Source of the DNA: Candidatus Pantoea floridensis
Lineage (GTDB): Bacteria; Pseudomonadota; Gammaproteobacteria; Enterobacterales; Enterobacteriaceae
Assembly (NCBI RefSeq): GCF_900215435.1
Contig: NZ_OCMY01000001.1
Span: 4,216,001-4,280,000, forward strand
Length of the DNA stretch: 64,000 nt
Reading direction: 5' to 3'
The position numbers were made by a program, and so were the translations under genes. Shown here one piece after another: positions 55,826 through 64,000 of this stretch. The first letter of the stretch is position 1. Each line of letters starts with the position of its first letter. The notes under the pieces are model-generated. The model made no database searches, was not told where the DNA came from, and worked only from the letters and a program-made list of their open reading frames with translations.

Positions 55826-58440
55826 GGTTGGGGATCCTTCTTCGAGGGTAAGGTGGCATTTTGCTCCACCCAGGATTGCAAATTATCGCCAAAACGCAGG
55901 CTGCGCCACAGCTGGAATAGATTCTCTTGATGACGGTAGTTGAGATTGACGGACTGACGGCGATTACTGAACTGGCTGGTCCCTTTCACCTCTGATTGCA
56001 TCGTCAGATTGCCAAGATTATCCAAATCGATCGTGGCCCATGAACGCGATATCTCCATATAGCGCAGCCAATCCAGCGCCGCACCGGCGGCAAAATTATT
56101 ACTGACGATGGCATCGGCCATATCTTTATCCAGGCGGAACGTCAGCGGACCGCTGTTGGCGATCCAGCCCTTTTCCACCAGCCAATGGGGATTGTTCACC
56201 CATAGCGGCAACTCGCCGTTAACCTTGCCTGACATAGCAAACTGCTTCGGTTTAATCGCCGTCACCAGCTTGCTCAGGTTGATCTCTTTGAGCGAGACGC
56301 GCGCGGGCTGATGCTGCGGCATGCGCAGCTCGGGCATACTCACGTGTCCGCCGAGCAGATCGAGATTCACATTGCTGAGCGTTAGCGGCTGGCGCTCCCG
56401 CCAAGGATAATGACCCTGCAAATCGGCGGTAATATTCTGCAGTGAAAACTGGTTTTTCACTTCGGCAATGCGTAATGAAACCGGTCCACGTCGGCCAAGC
56501 TGCCACTGATGATCTTTTAAACGGAACGGTAACGAGAAATCAATACCGTTGATTTCACTGTCGGGCATCCACAGGCTGCCCTCTTTTACCGTCCAGTGAC
56601 CACCTGCTTCAAAACCCTGCTCGCTCGCTGCCGAAAACGCCACTTGCGCACGCAATTCACCTGACTGAATGCGCATTTTCAGGTCGCTGCTGAGTAAGGG
56701 CTGGAATACCGTCAGCGATTGCGCGGGCCACCAGGCTTCACCCCGTAAACGTTCCCCATCCCAGCGGCCATGGACGCGTACCGGGCCGATATCTTCCGCC
56801 ATCAGCTGACCGCGCCAGATAAACTGGCTGGGATCGCTGCCTTTGGCTGCGAAATTGAGTTCTGAAGGGGGCAGCCAGCCGCCGTAACTGAACTGGGTTT
56901 GGCCGGATTTCAGCGTAAAGCCACCGTTAAAGGCGGGATGCTGGGGATCGCGCTGCCAGCGCACCGGTGCAGAGAGCGTCAGGCGCGGTTTAGCGACTTG
57001 CACCATGCCATAGGCCAGCTGATCGAAGCCGGTATCCAGCGTGCTAAGGGTGATTAATGTGTCTCGCCAGCTGCCGGTGCCTTTCACATCCCATTTGGCC
57101 GCCAGCGGTTCAATCACGCCCTCTCCCCAATAACGCCAGTTCCATACGCCGCTGTCCGGCCAAAAATCCGTGGCGCGGCCATCAAGATGCAGCGTGAAAC
57201 GACCAAAGTTGGGATCGTGCGCCTTGAGTATCGCCTGCAGGCGACCATTAATGCCGCGCGTGGCTACGGTAACACCGGCCAGCGGCCAGCGTGCTTCATC
57301 CACTTCCAATGTTGAGAGTAAACGACCGCGCAAACGAAGCAGTGCTCCTTGCTTCAGGCTGAGCTGCGGATCCGTCAGCATGCCATGCAGCAAACCGGGC
57401 ATGCTGCCATATAGTTGGAGATCGGCGAACTTACTCTCACCCGTCAACTGAAACGGCAACGCGCTCTCTGTCAGGCTCAGTTTGCCGGGGCCGATGCTTA
57501 ATACCAGATTTCCTTTGCCACCGCGCCCTTGCGTCAGCAAATTGAATCGTCCGCTGACCTGGGTGTTTTCCAGCCCTTGTTGCCAGTTTTCAAGCGTTAA
57601 TGTAACGCCACCCGATAGCGGCTGCTCGGCTTGCGGCCAGCGCCATTGACCTTGCGTAATACGGATTTGGCGATCGTCACCCTGCCATGGCAGCTGCAAA
57701 AGCGGGTGATCGTCGCCCTGTTGATTGACTACTAGCATCCCTTGCTGTTGTTGCCAGTTAAGCGTGAACGCCAGTGGCTGCGGCCATTGCAGCAAATTTA
57801 CCGCTGCGTGCAGTTGGCCAGCGACGGGTAACCCATCGGCAAAGGTTGGCAAGGTGACATCACCCTGTAAATTCAGCGGCTGGGGCAGTAAAGGATGAGT
57901 GAGCTGCAGCTGGGCAATATGCATCTGCTGCCCCTGCAAACGGGCATCAACCTTGAGATTGTCGCCCTGATAGTGCAGTTGCTGCACATCTTTATCTAAG
58001 GTGAGGTCAAAACGACCAGCATATTGCTGAAACGGCAAAATGGTGACCGTTTGCAAGTGCACATCCGCGCCCGGCAACATCTTCTGCCACTCGGCCAGGC
58101 TACGCGGCGTACCGTTTGTCTCATTTCGCGGCAGCGATTGGAGGCAATCGCTGTTGAGCTGCACGTCTTCGGCATTAAGCTGCCAGCGCTTGTGCTGCCA
58201 GCCGAGTGCGGCATCGCTTACCTTCGCCAGCTCGCACTCGCCCGCCAGATAGCGCACCGCAGGAAAATGCAGCGCACCTTGCTGCCAGCGCGGCGTGCCG
58301 TGGAGTTCAACGCGGGTATTTTCTGGCAGCCAGATACCCACCAGACGCGGCAGCCACTGCGTGAGTGTCAGCAGCAATCCTAATAGCAGCAGTATCAGCG
58401 CCAGTAGTGCAGCAAGTGTTCGGCGAAGGCCACGCGTCAT
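55822..58440 (-). CDS. ydbH: AsmA-like inter-membrane lipid transport protein YdbH
   Basis: 872 aa (E. coli 879). One N-terminal membrane anchor (LAALLALILLLLGLLLTLTQWLP) and a long beta-taco repeat region of the AsmA/TamB type that spans the periplasm. In E. coli YdbH, TamB and YhdP share the job of moving phospholipids to the outer membrane, with YnbE as partner. The ATG at 58440 places the anchor at the N-terminus; a 23-codon extension upstream lacks support. C-terminal blocks NSGPLTFRLDKDMADAIVSNNFAAGAALDWLRYMEISRSWATIDLDNLG match closely. First gene of the operon. Confidence 0.93.
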   Translation of the reverse strand: MTRGLRRTLAALLALILLLLGLLLTLTQWLPRLVGIWLPENTRVELHGTPRWQQGALHFPAVRYLAGECELAKVSDAALGWQHKRWQLNAEDVQLNSDCLQSLPRNETNGTPRSLAEWQKMLPGADVHLQTVTILPFQQYAGRFDLTLDKDVQQLHYQGDNLKVDARLQGQQMHIAQLQLTHPLLPQPLNLQGDVTLPTFADGLPVAGQLHAAVNLLQWPQPLAFTLNWQQQQGMLVVNQQGDDHPLLQLPWQGDDRQIRITQGQWRWPQAEQPLSGGVTLTLENWQQGLENTQVSGRFNLLTQGRGGKGNLVLSIGPGKLSLTESALPFQLTGESKFADLQLYGSMPGLLHGMLTDPQLSLKQGALLRLRGRLLSTLEVDEARWPLAGVTVATRGINGRLQAILKAHDPNFGRFTLHLDGRATDFWPDSGVWNWRYWGEGVIEPLAAKWDVKGTGSWRDTLITLSTLDTGFDQLAYGMVQVAKPRLTLSAPVRWQRDPQHPAFNGGFTLKSGQTQFSYGGWLPPSELNFAAKGSDPSQFIWRGQLMAEDIGPVRVHGRWDGERLRGEAWWPAQSLTVFQPLLSSDLKMRIQSGELRAQVAFSAASEQGFEAGGHWTVKEGSLWMPDSEINGIDFSLPFRLKDHQWQLGRRGPVSLRIAEVKNQFSLQNITADLQGHYPWRERQPLTLSNVNLDLLGGHVSMPELRMPQHQPARVSLKEINLSKLVTAIKPKQFAMSGKVNGELPLWVNNPHWLVEKGWIANSGPLTFRLDKDMADAIVSNNFAAGAALDWLRYMEISRSWATIDLDNLGNLTMQSEVKGTSQFSNRRQSVNLNYRHQENLFQLWRSLRFGDNLQSWVEQNATLPSKKDPQP

Positions 58441-58517
58441 GCAGTTAACTTTCCTGTTCTTTACACAATCCTGACGAGGAGCCAAATGATGGCATGTTAC
58501 GTCTCGCAAATGAAGTT

Positions 58518-58540
58518 TTCAGCCATATAGTCTGGCTGAA
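58518..58540. promoter_or_regulatory. 8-bp inverted repeat in the ydbH-ldhA spacer
   Basis: TTCAGCCA (58518-58525), seven bases, TGGCTGAA (58533-58540), between the divergent starts, 71 bp before ldhA. Could be an operator or leader hairpin. Confidence 0.4.
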
Positions 58541-58610
58541 GACCAGCAAAATGCCGCGGAAAACGTTATCCTTTGATGATACCGACGTAGCATTTTTCAG
58601 GAGCGAAACA

Positions 58611-59603
58611 ATGAAAGTTGCGGTTTACAGCACCAAGCACTACGACCAGAAGTACCTTGAACACGTCAATGCCAGCTTTGGATTTGAGCTGCAGTTCTTT
58701 GACTTCCTGTTATCGCCAGCCACCGCGAAAAATGCCGCTGGCTGCGATGCGGTGTGCATTTTCGTCAACGATGATGCCAGTAAAGAGGTGCTGGAAGAGT
58801 TGGCGACGCTGGGCGTGAAGCATATCGCGCTGCGCTGTGCCGGTTTTAATAACGTCGATCTCGCAGCAGCTAAAGCGCTGGGATTAAACGTGGTGCGCGT
58901 ACCGGCTTATTCGCCAGAAGCGGTGGCCGAGCATGCCGTTGGCCTGATGATGACGCTCAATCGCCGTATTCATCGCGCTTATCAACGCACCCGCGACGCC
59001 AATTTTTCGCTGGATGGCTTAACCGGCTTCAACATGTATAACAAAACCGCAGGCGTGGTCGGCACCGGCAAAATCGGTATTGCGGCGATGCGCATCCTGA
59101 AGGGTTTTGGCATGCGCCTGCTGGCGTATGATCCCTATCCAAGCCAGGCGGCGCTCGATCTGGGCGCGGAATATGTCGATCTCAAAACGCTGTTTGCCGA
59201 ATCCGATGTGATTACGCTGCACTGTCCGCTGACGCCGGAAAACCACCACTTGCTCAATGCGCAGGCGTTCAGCCAAATGAAAGATGGCGTGATGATCATC
59301 AACACTAGCCGCGGTGCGTTAATTGACTCACAGGCAGCCATTGATGCACTTAAACAGCAAAAGATTGGTTCGCTAGGCATGGATGTGTATGAAAACGAGC
59401 GTGATTTGTTCTTTGAAGACAAATCGAATGATGTGATTCAGGATGATATTTTCCGTCGCTTATCAGCGTGCCACAACGTGCTCTTTACCGGTCATCAGGC
59501 CTTCCTGACGGCCGAAGCGCTGACGGCGATTTCAGAAACTACGCTCGGCAACCTACAACAGCTAGAGCGCGGTGAAACCAGTCCCAATCAGGTAACGGCG
59601 TAA
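58611..59603 (+). CDS. ldhA: Fermentative D-lactate dehydrogenase
   Basis: 330 aa (E. coli 329). D-2-hydroxyacid dehydrogenase fold: NAD-binding GVVGTGKIGIAAMRIL, Arg in INTSRGALIDS, catalytic Glu in DVYENERDLFFED, and His in LFTGHQAFLTAEAL. Reduces pyruvate to D-lactate during fermentation. The ATG at 58611 has CAGGAG upstream and the family start MKVAVYSTKHYD; the frame extends 39 codons upstream without a match. Confidence 0.96.
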   Translation: MKVAVYSTKHYDQKYLEHVNASFGFELQFFDFLLSPATAKNAAGCDAVCIFVNDDASKEVLEELATLGVKHIALRCAGFNNVDLAAAKALGLNVVRVPAYSPEAVAEHAVGLMMTLNRRIHRAYQRTRDANFSLDGLTGFNMYNKTAGVVGTGKIGIAAMRILKGFGMRLLAYDPYPSQAALDLGAEYVDLKTLFAESDVITLHCPLTPENHHLLNAQAFSQMKDGVMIINTSRGALIDSQAAIDALKQQKIGSLGMDVYENERDLFFEDKSNDVIQDDIFRRLSACHNVLFTGHQAFLTAEALTAISETTLGNLQQLERGETSPNQVTA

Positions 59604-59607
59604 TCGC

Positions 59608-59633
59608 ATTGCGCCTGCGTTAGCGGGCGCAAT
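59608..59633 (+). terminator. Terminator-like hairpin of ldhA overlapping the next gene's end
   Basis: ATTGCGCC (59608-59615), 10 bases, GGCGCAAT (59626-59633), then TT and C-rich sequence. The right arm covers the last codons of the convergent lipoprotein gene. Confidence 0.5.
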
Positions 59634-59892
59634 TTCCCCCCATCAGCGCCTGTTCGTCACAGCGACGACCATTCGCCAGCTGGCACATACCGATACGTGA
59701 ACCGTCTAACTGACGGGAAAACGCCAGCGATCCTCCGGCATTACTGCAATTCACTTCAGCCATCGATGACATAATAACGCGCGGTTGTACGTGTGCGGCA
59801 GTAGCTTGTTGCGGCGGTTCGTTATCACTATTGCTGCTGCAGGCAGAAAGTAACAGTGTCGTTCCGGCCAGCAGGAAGAGAGCGGCTTTCAT
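59620..59892 (-). CDS. DUF333 lipoprotein
   Basis: 90 aa from the ATG at 59892. Lipoprotein signal with lipobox LSAC (Cys near 18), a Ser/Asn-rich linker, and a DUF333 domain (NCSNAGGSLAFSRQLDGSRIGMCQLANGRRCDEQALMGGNC) with the three-Cys pattern of YoaF-like proteins. Function unknown; envelope location follows from the lipobox. It occupies the place of hslJ next to ldhA in E. coli. Confidence 0.83.
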   Translation of the reverse strand: MKAALFLLAGTTLLLSACSSNSDNEPPQQATAAHVQPRVIMSSMAEVNCSNAGGSLAFSRQLDGSRIGMCQLANGRRCDEQALMGGNCAR

Positions 59893-60080
59893 CGGTTGGG
59901 CTCCGGGGATGAGCGAAAAAGTCGCACCAGCATATGTCAGGCGTGGCAAGGGATCGAGGGGTGACACAGCTTTTTACAAAATTTTCTTCCACGCTTTACA
60001 AGCAGAATTATCCTGATTGGGATATTTACCCCATTTTATTCCTGTGACATTCCCATTTTTCAATGACTAAGGAGAGATAA

Positions 60081-60737
60081 ATGCTAACGGATATGTTGAT
60101 TCGTATTGCTCTGGCCGGGATCCTCGGTGGCCTGATCGGATTGGAACGCCAGCTGCGCGCCAAAGAGGCGGGTTTACGCACCCACATTCTGGTGGGTATC
60201 GGCAGCGCAATGTTTATGCTGGTTTCGAAATATGGCTTTGCCGACATGTTAGCCAGCGAACACGTGGCGCTCGATCCCAGCCGTATTGCGGCGCAGGTAG
60301 TCAGCGGTATGGGCTTTCTCGGCGCAGGCACCATCATCATTCAGAAACAAGTGGTGAAAGGCCTTACCACCGCCGCCGGTTTATGGGTCACCGCGGCGAT
60401 TGGTCTAGTCATCGGTAGCGGCATGTATGAAATCGGCATTTATGGCACGGTGCTGGCGCTGGTCGTGCTGGAAACCTTCCGTCGCATCAGCCATTGGCTG
60501 ATTGGCCGTCATCACACGCTGCTGGTCCATCTCAAACCGAAAAGCGTGCCAATCGTATTGTTGGTATTACAGCGCGAAAACATTCGCTACGGGCATATAG
60601 CAGTGGTCAATCGCGATGAAGAGAGCGGCTTATGCGAGCTAAGCGTTGAGGTGACGTTGTCACGCAGATCGCCAATTCACAATATTTACGACAAGGTGAT
60701 GGAAATCAAAGGAGTACAATCGCTGGAGATGATGTAA
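60081..60737 (+). CDS. MgtC/SapB-family membrane protein
   Basis: 218 aa. N-terminal MgtC domain with four to five membrane segments and the signatures GGLIGLERQLRAKEAGLRTHILVGIGSAMFML and GMGFLGAGTIIIQKQVVKGLTTAAGLWVTAAIGL. A C-terminal soluble domain of about 75 residues ends in a beta-alpha unit (YDKVMEIKGVQSLEMM), as in MgtC. In Salmonella MgtC restrains the F1Fo ATPase and aids growth at low Mg2+; this one may be a general paralogue, since its neighbours show no Mg2+ or virulence link. Confidence 0.85.
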   Translation: MLTDMLIRIALAGILGGLIGLERQLRAKEAGLRTHILVGIGSAMFMLVSKYGFADMLASEHVALDPSRIAAQVVSGMGFLGAGTIIIQKQVVKGLTTAAGLWVTAAIGLVIGSGMYEIGIYGTVLALVVLETFRRISHWLIGRHHTLLVHLKPKSVPIVLLVLQRENIRYGHIAVVNRDEESGLCELSVEVTLSRRSPIHNIYDKVMEIKGVQSLEMM

Positions 60738-60875
60738 AAACCATCAATTTTAGAGGCTTGTGCGTTCACAGCACACGAGCACACAGATGAAAAAATCGCT
60801 TCATGACACTTTGCTAGACTGAATTGATTACCCCCGTAAATTTTGCGGGTTTCTCAGCGTAGCAAAGGACGATTT

Positions 60876-63800
60876 ATGATTACCGTCGACGGTAACGGTG
60901 CAGTGGCTTCGGTCGCCTTCCGCACCAGTGAAGTGATTGCCATTTACCCCATCACGCCCAGCTCCACTATGGCCGAACTGGCAGATAGCTGGTCTGGCGA
61001 AGGCCGCCCTAACGTCTGGGGCGACGTACCGCGTGTCATCGAGATGCAATCTGAAGGCGGCGCGATTGCCACCGTGCATGGCGCGCTACAAACCGGGGCG
61101 CTCTCCACCACCTTTACTTCGTCGCAGGGATTACTACTGATGATCCCAACGCTGTACAAACTGGCCGGTCAACTGATGCCGTTTGTGCTGCACGTTGCAG
61201 CGCGTACCGTGGCGACTCACGCACTGTCTATTTTTGGCGATCATTCCGATGTAATGGCCGTTCGCCAAACGGGCTGCGCACAGCTTTGCGCATCCAGCGT
61301 GCAGGAGGCGCAGGATTTTGCCTTGATTGCGCACATTGCCTCGCTTAACAGCCGTATCCCCTTTATCCACTTTTTTGATGGTTTCCGCACTTCGCATGAG
61401 ATTAACAAGATTGTACCGATCAGCGATGAAACCCTGCAGGCGCTGATGCCCGCTGACGCCATTGCCGCCCACCGCGCGCGCGCACTCACGCCAGATCGTC
61501 CTGCCATTCGCGGCACGTCCGCGAATCCTGATACCTACTTCCAGGCGCGCGAAGCCACTAACCGCTGGTACGACAATTGCACCCAACACGTTGAAGATGC
61601 GATGGCAGCATTTGGCGCAAATACCGGACGCCACTACCAGCCGTTTGAGTTTTATGGCCATCCACAGGCCGAACGCGTGATAGTCATGATGGGTTCTGGT
61701 TGCGGCACTGCGGAAGAAGCGATTGATGAGATGCTGCAGCGCGGGGAGAAAGTTGGCTTAGTGAAAGTGCGCTTATATCGCCCGTTTTCGGCGAAGCATT
61801 TACTCAGCGTGATCCCAGCGTCCGCGCAGCGCATTGCCGTGCTGGATCGCACTAAAGAGCCGGGCGCGCTGGGTGAACCGCTGTTCCTTGATGTGATGAC
61901 TGCGCTGGCTGAGGCTTACAGCCGTGGCGAGCGTGCATCGCTGCCAAAAGTAAGTGGTGGGCGCTATGGCTTATCTTCGAAAGAGTTCGCACCCGATGCG
62001 GTCCTGGCCGTATTCCGGGCGCTACAGCGTGAACAACCTCCGGCGCGCTTTACCGTCGGCATTTACGATGATGTCACTCACCTTTCCCTGCCGCTGGAAG
62101 CCAACATTGTGCCTAACCGCGCGCGACTTGAGGCGCTGTTTTACGGCCTGGGAAGCGACGGCAGCGTCAGCGCCAGCAAAAACAATCTGAAGATTATCGG
62201 CAACGCTACGCCGTGGCACGTGCAGGGCTATTTCGTTTACGATTCAAAAAAAGCCGGTGGACTGACGGTATCCCATTTACGCGTCAGTGAATATCCCATC
62301 CAGTCCGCCTATTTGATTCAGCAAGCTGACTTTATCGGCTGCCATCAGCTGCAATTTATCGATAAGTATTCGATGATTGATCAGCTCAAGCCCGGCGGGA
62401 TTTTTCTGCTCAACACGCCTTACCGCGCGGATGAAGTGTGGTCACGTTTGCCACAGGAAGTTCAAAGCAAGCTTAACGACAAACAGGCACAATTTTATGT
62501 GATTAACGCTGCGCGCATTGCCCGTGAATGCCAACTGGGCGCACGCATTAACACGGTTATGCAGATGGCCTTTTTCCAGCTGACGCAGATCCTGCCAGGC
62601 AACAGCGCACTGAGCGAATTGCAAAACGCGATTGCACGTAGCTACAGCAGCAAGGGCGAAGCGCTGGTGCAGCGCAACTGGCAGGCGCTGGCGCTAGCTC
62701 AACAGGCATTGCACGCGGTGCCGCGACAGCCGGTTGATCCCCGCAGCCCACATCGGCCGCCGGTGGTGTCAGATAGCGCACCCGATTTCGTCAAAACCGT
62801 GACTGCCGCAATGCTGGCAGGCCTTGGCGACAAGCTCCCCGTCTCGGCTTTGCCACCCGACGGCACCTGGCCGGTCGGCACTACGCAGTGGGAAAAACGC
62901 AATATTGCCGAAGCGGTCCCCATCTGGCAGCCTGATCTGTGTACGCAGTGTAATCATTGTGTCGCCGCCTGCCCCCATTCGGCCATTCGTGCCAAAGTGG
63001 TGGCCCCTGAAGCGCTGGCCGATGCACCCGCTTCGCTCGCATCCCTTGATGTGAAATCGCGCGATATGCGCGGGCAGAAATATGTATTGCAGGTGGCACC
63101 GGAAGATTGCACCGGCTGCAACTTATGCGTAGAGGTGTGTCCAGCCAGCGATCGCCAGCACCCAGAGATTAAAGCCATCAACATGAAATCACGGCTGGAG
63201 CATGTTGAGACTGAAAAGATCAATTACGCTGCCTTCCTCGCACTTCCTGAGATAACGGCAGAACAGCTGGAAAGGATTGATATCCGTACCTCGCAGCTCA
63301 TTACCCCGCTGTTTGAATATTCCGGTGCCTGTTCCGGCTGTGGTGAAACGCCTTATATCAAGCTTCTGACGCAGCTATATGGCGATCGCCTATTAATTGC
63401 TAATGCTACCGGTTGTTCTTCGATTTATGGCGGCAACTTGCCCTCCACGCCCTATACCACTAACGCTGAAGGGCGTGGTCCGGCGTGGGCTAACTCACTC
63501 TTTGAAGATAACGCCGAGTTTGGTTTGGGTTTCCGTTTGAGTGTCGATCAGCAAAAACAGCGCGCACTCAGGTTGCTCGATCAATGTGCTCCAGAATTGC
63601 CCGCTGCATTAGTTGCTGACCTTAAAGGTGACAACGTCACCATATCACGGCGGCGCGAACAGATTGCCCAACTGCGCGCCCTGCTCGCCGCATCGTCGCA
63701 GCCTGCAGCCGTAGCATTAACTGCAACCGCCGATGCATTAGTAGAGAAATCCGTTTGGCTGATTGGTGGCGATGGCTGGGCCTATGATATTGGTTACGGC

Positions 63801-64000
63801 GGACTCGATCATGTGATGAGCCTGAGCGAAAACGTAAACGTGCTGGTGCTGGATACACAGTGCTACTCCAACACCGGTGGTCAGGCATCAAAAGCGACAC
63901 CGCTGGGCGCCGTGACCAAATTTGGCGAGCAAGGCAAACGTAAAGCACGTAAAGATCTTGGCATGTCCACCCTACTGTATGGGCATGTGTATGTGGCGCA
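60876..64000 (+). CDS. nifJ: Pyruvate:flavodoxin/ferredoxin oxidoreductase, 5' part
   Basis: The frame is open from the ATG at 60876 to the end of the window (1041 codons); E. coli YdbK is 1174 aa, so about 11% is missing. Domain order fits PFOR: domain I (PITPSSTMAELADSW), the middle CoA-binding part, a ferredoxin-like domain with two Cys clusters (CTQCNHCVAACPH and CTGCNLCVEVCP), then the TPP domain with the third cluster (CSGCGETP) and GDGWAYDIGYGGLDHV. It splits pyruvate to acetyl-CoA and CO2 and reduces flavodoxin. Usual role in aerobically grown enterobacteria is redox-stress support rather than nitrogen fixation. AAAGGA stands before the start. Confidence 0.94.
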   Translation, partial: MITVDGNGAVASVAFRTSEVIAIYPITPSSTMAELADSWSGEGRPNVWGDVPRVIEMQSEGGAIATVHGALQTGALSTTFTSSQGLLLMIPTLYKLAGQLMPFVLHVAARTVATHALSIFGDHSDVMAVRQTGCAQLCASSVQEAQDFALIAHIASLNSRIPFIHFFDGFRTSHEINKIVPISDETLQALMPADAIAAHRARALTPDRPAIRGTSANPDTYFQAREATNRWYDNCTQHVEDAMAAFGANTGRHYQPFEFYGHPQAERVIVMMGSGCGTAEEAIDEMLQRGEKVGLVKVRLYRPFSAKHLLSVIPASAQRIAVLDRTKEPGALGEPLFLDVMTALAEAYSRGERASLPKVSGGRYGLSSKEFAPDAVLAVFRALQREQPPARFTVGIYDDVTHLSLPLEANIVPNRARLEALFYGLGSDGSVSASKNNLKIIGNATPWHVQGYFVYDSKKAGGLTVSHLRVSEYPIQSAYLIQQADFIGCHQLQFIDKYSMIDQLKPGGIFLLNTPYRADEVWSRLPQEVQSKLNDKQAQFYVINAARIARECQLGARINTVMQMAFFQLTQILPGNSALSELQNAIARSYSSKGEALVQRNWQALALAQQALHAVPRQPVDPRSPHRPPVVSDSAPDFVKTVTAAMLAGLGDKLPVSALPPDGTWPVGTTQWEKRNIAEAVPIWQPDLCTQCNHCVAACPHSAIRAKVVAPEALADAPASLASLDVKSRDMRGQKYVLQVAPEDCTGCNLCVEVCPASDRQHPEIKAINMKSRLEHVETEKINYAAFLALPEITAEQLERIDIRTSQLITPLFEYSGACSGCGETPYIKLLTQLYGDRLLIANATGCSSIYGGNLPSTPYTTNAEGRGPAWANSLFEDNAEFGLGFRLSVDQQKQRALRLLDQCAPELPAALVADLKGDNVTISRRREQIAQLRALLAASSQPAAVALTATADALVEKSVWLIGGDGWAYDIGYGGLDHVMSLSENVNVLVLDTQCYSNTGGQASKATPLGAVTKFGEQGKRKARKDLGMSTLLYGHVYVA

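Noticed and set aside
60876..64000. nifJ as a sign of a nitrogen-fixation cluster
   Set aside because: No nif genes are nearby, and this gene is the common YdbK-type housekeeping homologue found beside ldhA in enterobacteria.

Overview
The window reads as ordinary chromosome of an enterobacterium. Many proteins match Escherichia coli orthologues almost end to end (Mlc, YnfM, RhaBADM/RhaSRT, AldA, FNR, UspE, PntAB, YdgH, RstAB, Asr, YdgU, YdgD, HrpA, AzoR, YdbH/YnbE/YdbL, LdhA, NifJ/YdbK). The gene order is unlike E. coli: pieces of the E. coli osmV-clcB-ynfK-mlc-ynfL-ynfM-asr-ydgU-ydgD and pntAB-ydgH-ydgI-rstAB neighbourhoods are split by more than 40 kb of other genes. This fits an Erwiniaceae/Pantoea-like genome, but that placement is inference. 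I see no insertion sequence, prophage, CRISPR array, tRNA or rRNA.

Layout. 1-8.5 kb: tail of a compatible-solute ABC ATPase (osmV), bioD2, mlc, the divergent pair ynfL/ynfM, a small Cys-rich protein, sotB, a DUF1471 protein and a TetR regulator. 8.5-17.9 kb: a complete L-rhamnose module, with rhaBADM on the minus strand, divergent rhaSR, rhaT, a hypothetical gene with yoaK, and aldA (lactaldehyde dehydrogenase). 18-27.7 kb: a peptide and amino-acid block of MHS transporter, M20 peptidase, LysR, DppA-like binding protein, PepT-like peptidase, amino-acid binding protein, aminotransferase and LysR. 27.7-35.8 kb: a chemoreceptor with a FliA-type promoter, carboxylesterase, DoxX protein, YdcJ/HglS-like enzyme, and a PcaK-like transporter divergent from a PcaQ-like regulator. 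35.7-41.5 kb: smrA, fnr, uspE with a one-base frameshift, pntAB. 42-50.4 kb: ydgH, ydgI, a hypothetical gene, rstAB, an M32 carboxypeptidase, asr, ydgU, ydgD. 50.5-64 kb: hrpA, azoR, ydbH-ynbE-ydbL, ldhA, a DUF333 lipoprotein, an MgtC-family protein, and nifJ cut off by the window end.

The most interesting signal is regulatory. One 37-bp pattern (TGCCA, 16 bases, GGCA, 8 bases, AAGG) lies at matching distances upstream of rhaB, rhaT and aldA. A near-copy (last base C) lies upstream of the hypothetical-yoaK pair. CRP-like half sites lie a fixed distance further upstream at three of the four. This predicts a RhaS regulon that has taken in the lactaldehyde-oxidising enzyme and an uncharacterised small-protein unit. 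Other points worth checking are the uspE frameshift in a G tract, an RstA-type box before an asr gene that carries six repeats and lies about 1.7 kb from rstAB, a consensus FliA promoter before the chemoreceptor, a terminator-like hairpin in the pntA leader, and several unexplained perfect dyads between genes. I found no convincing new defence, mobile or biosynthetic system.
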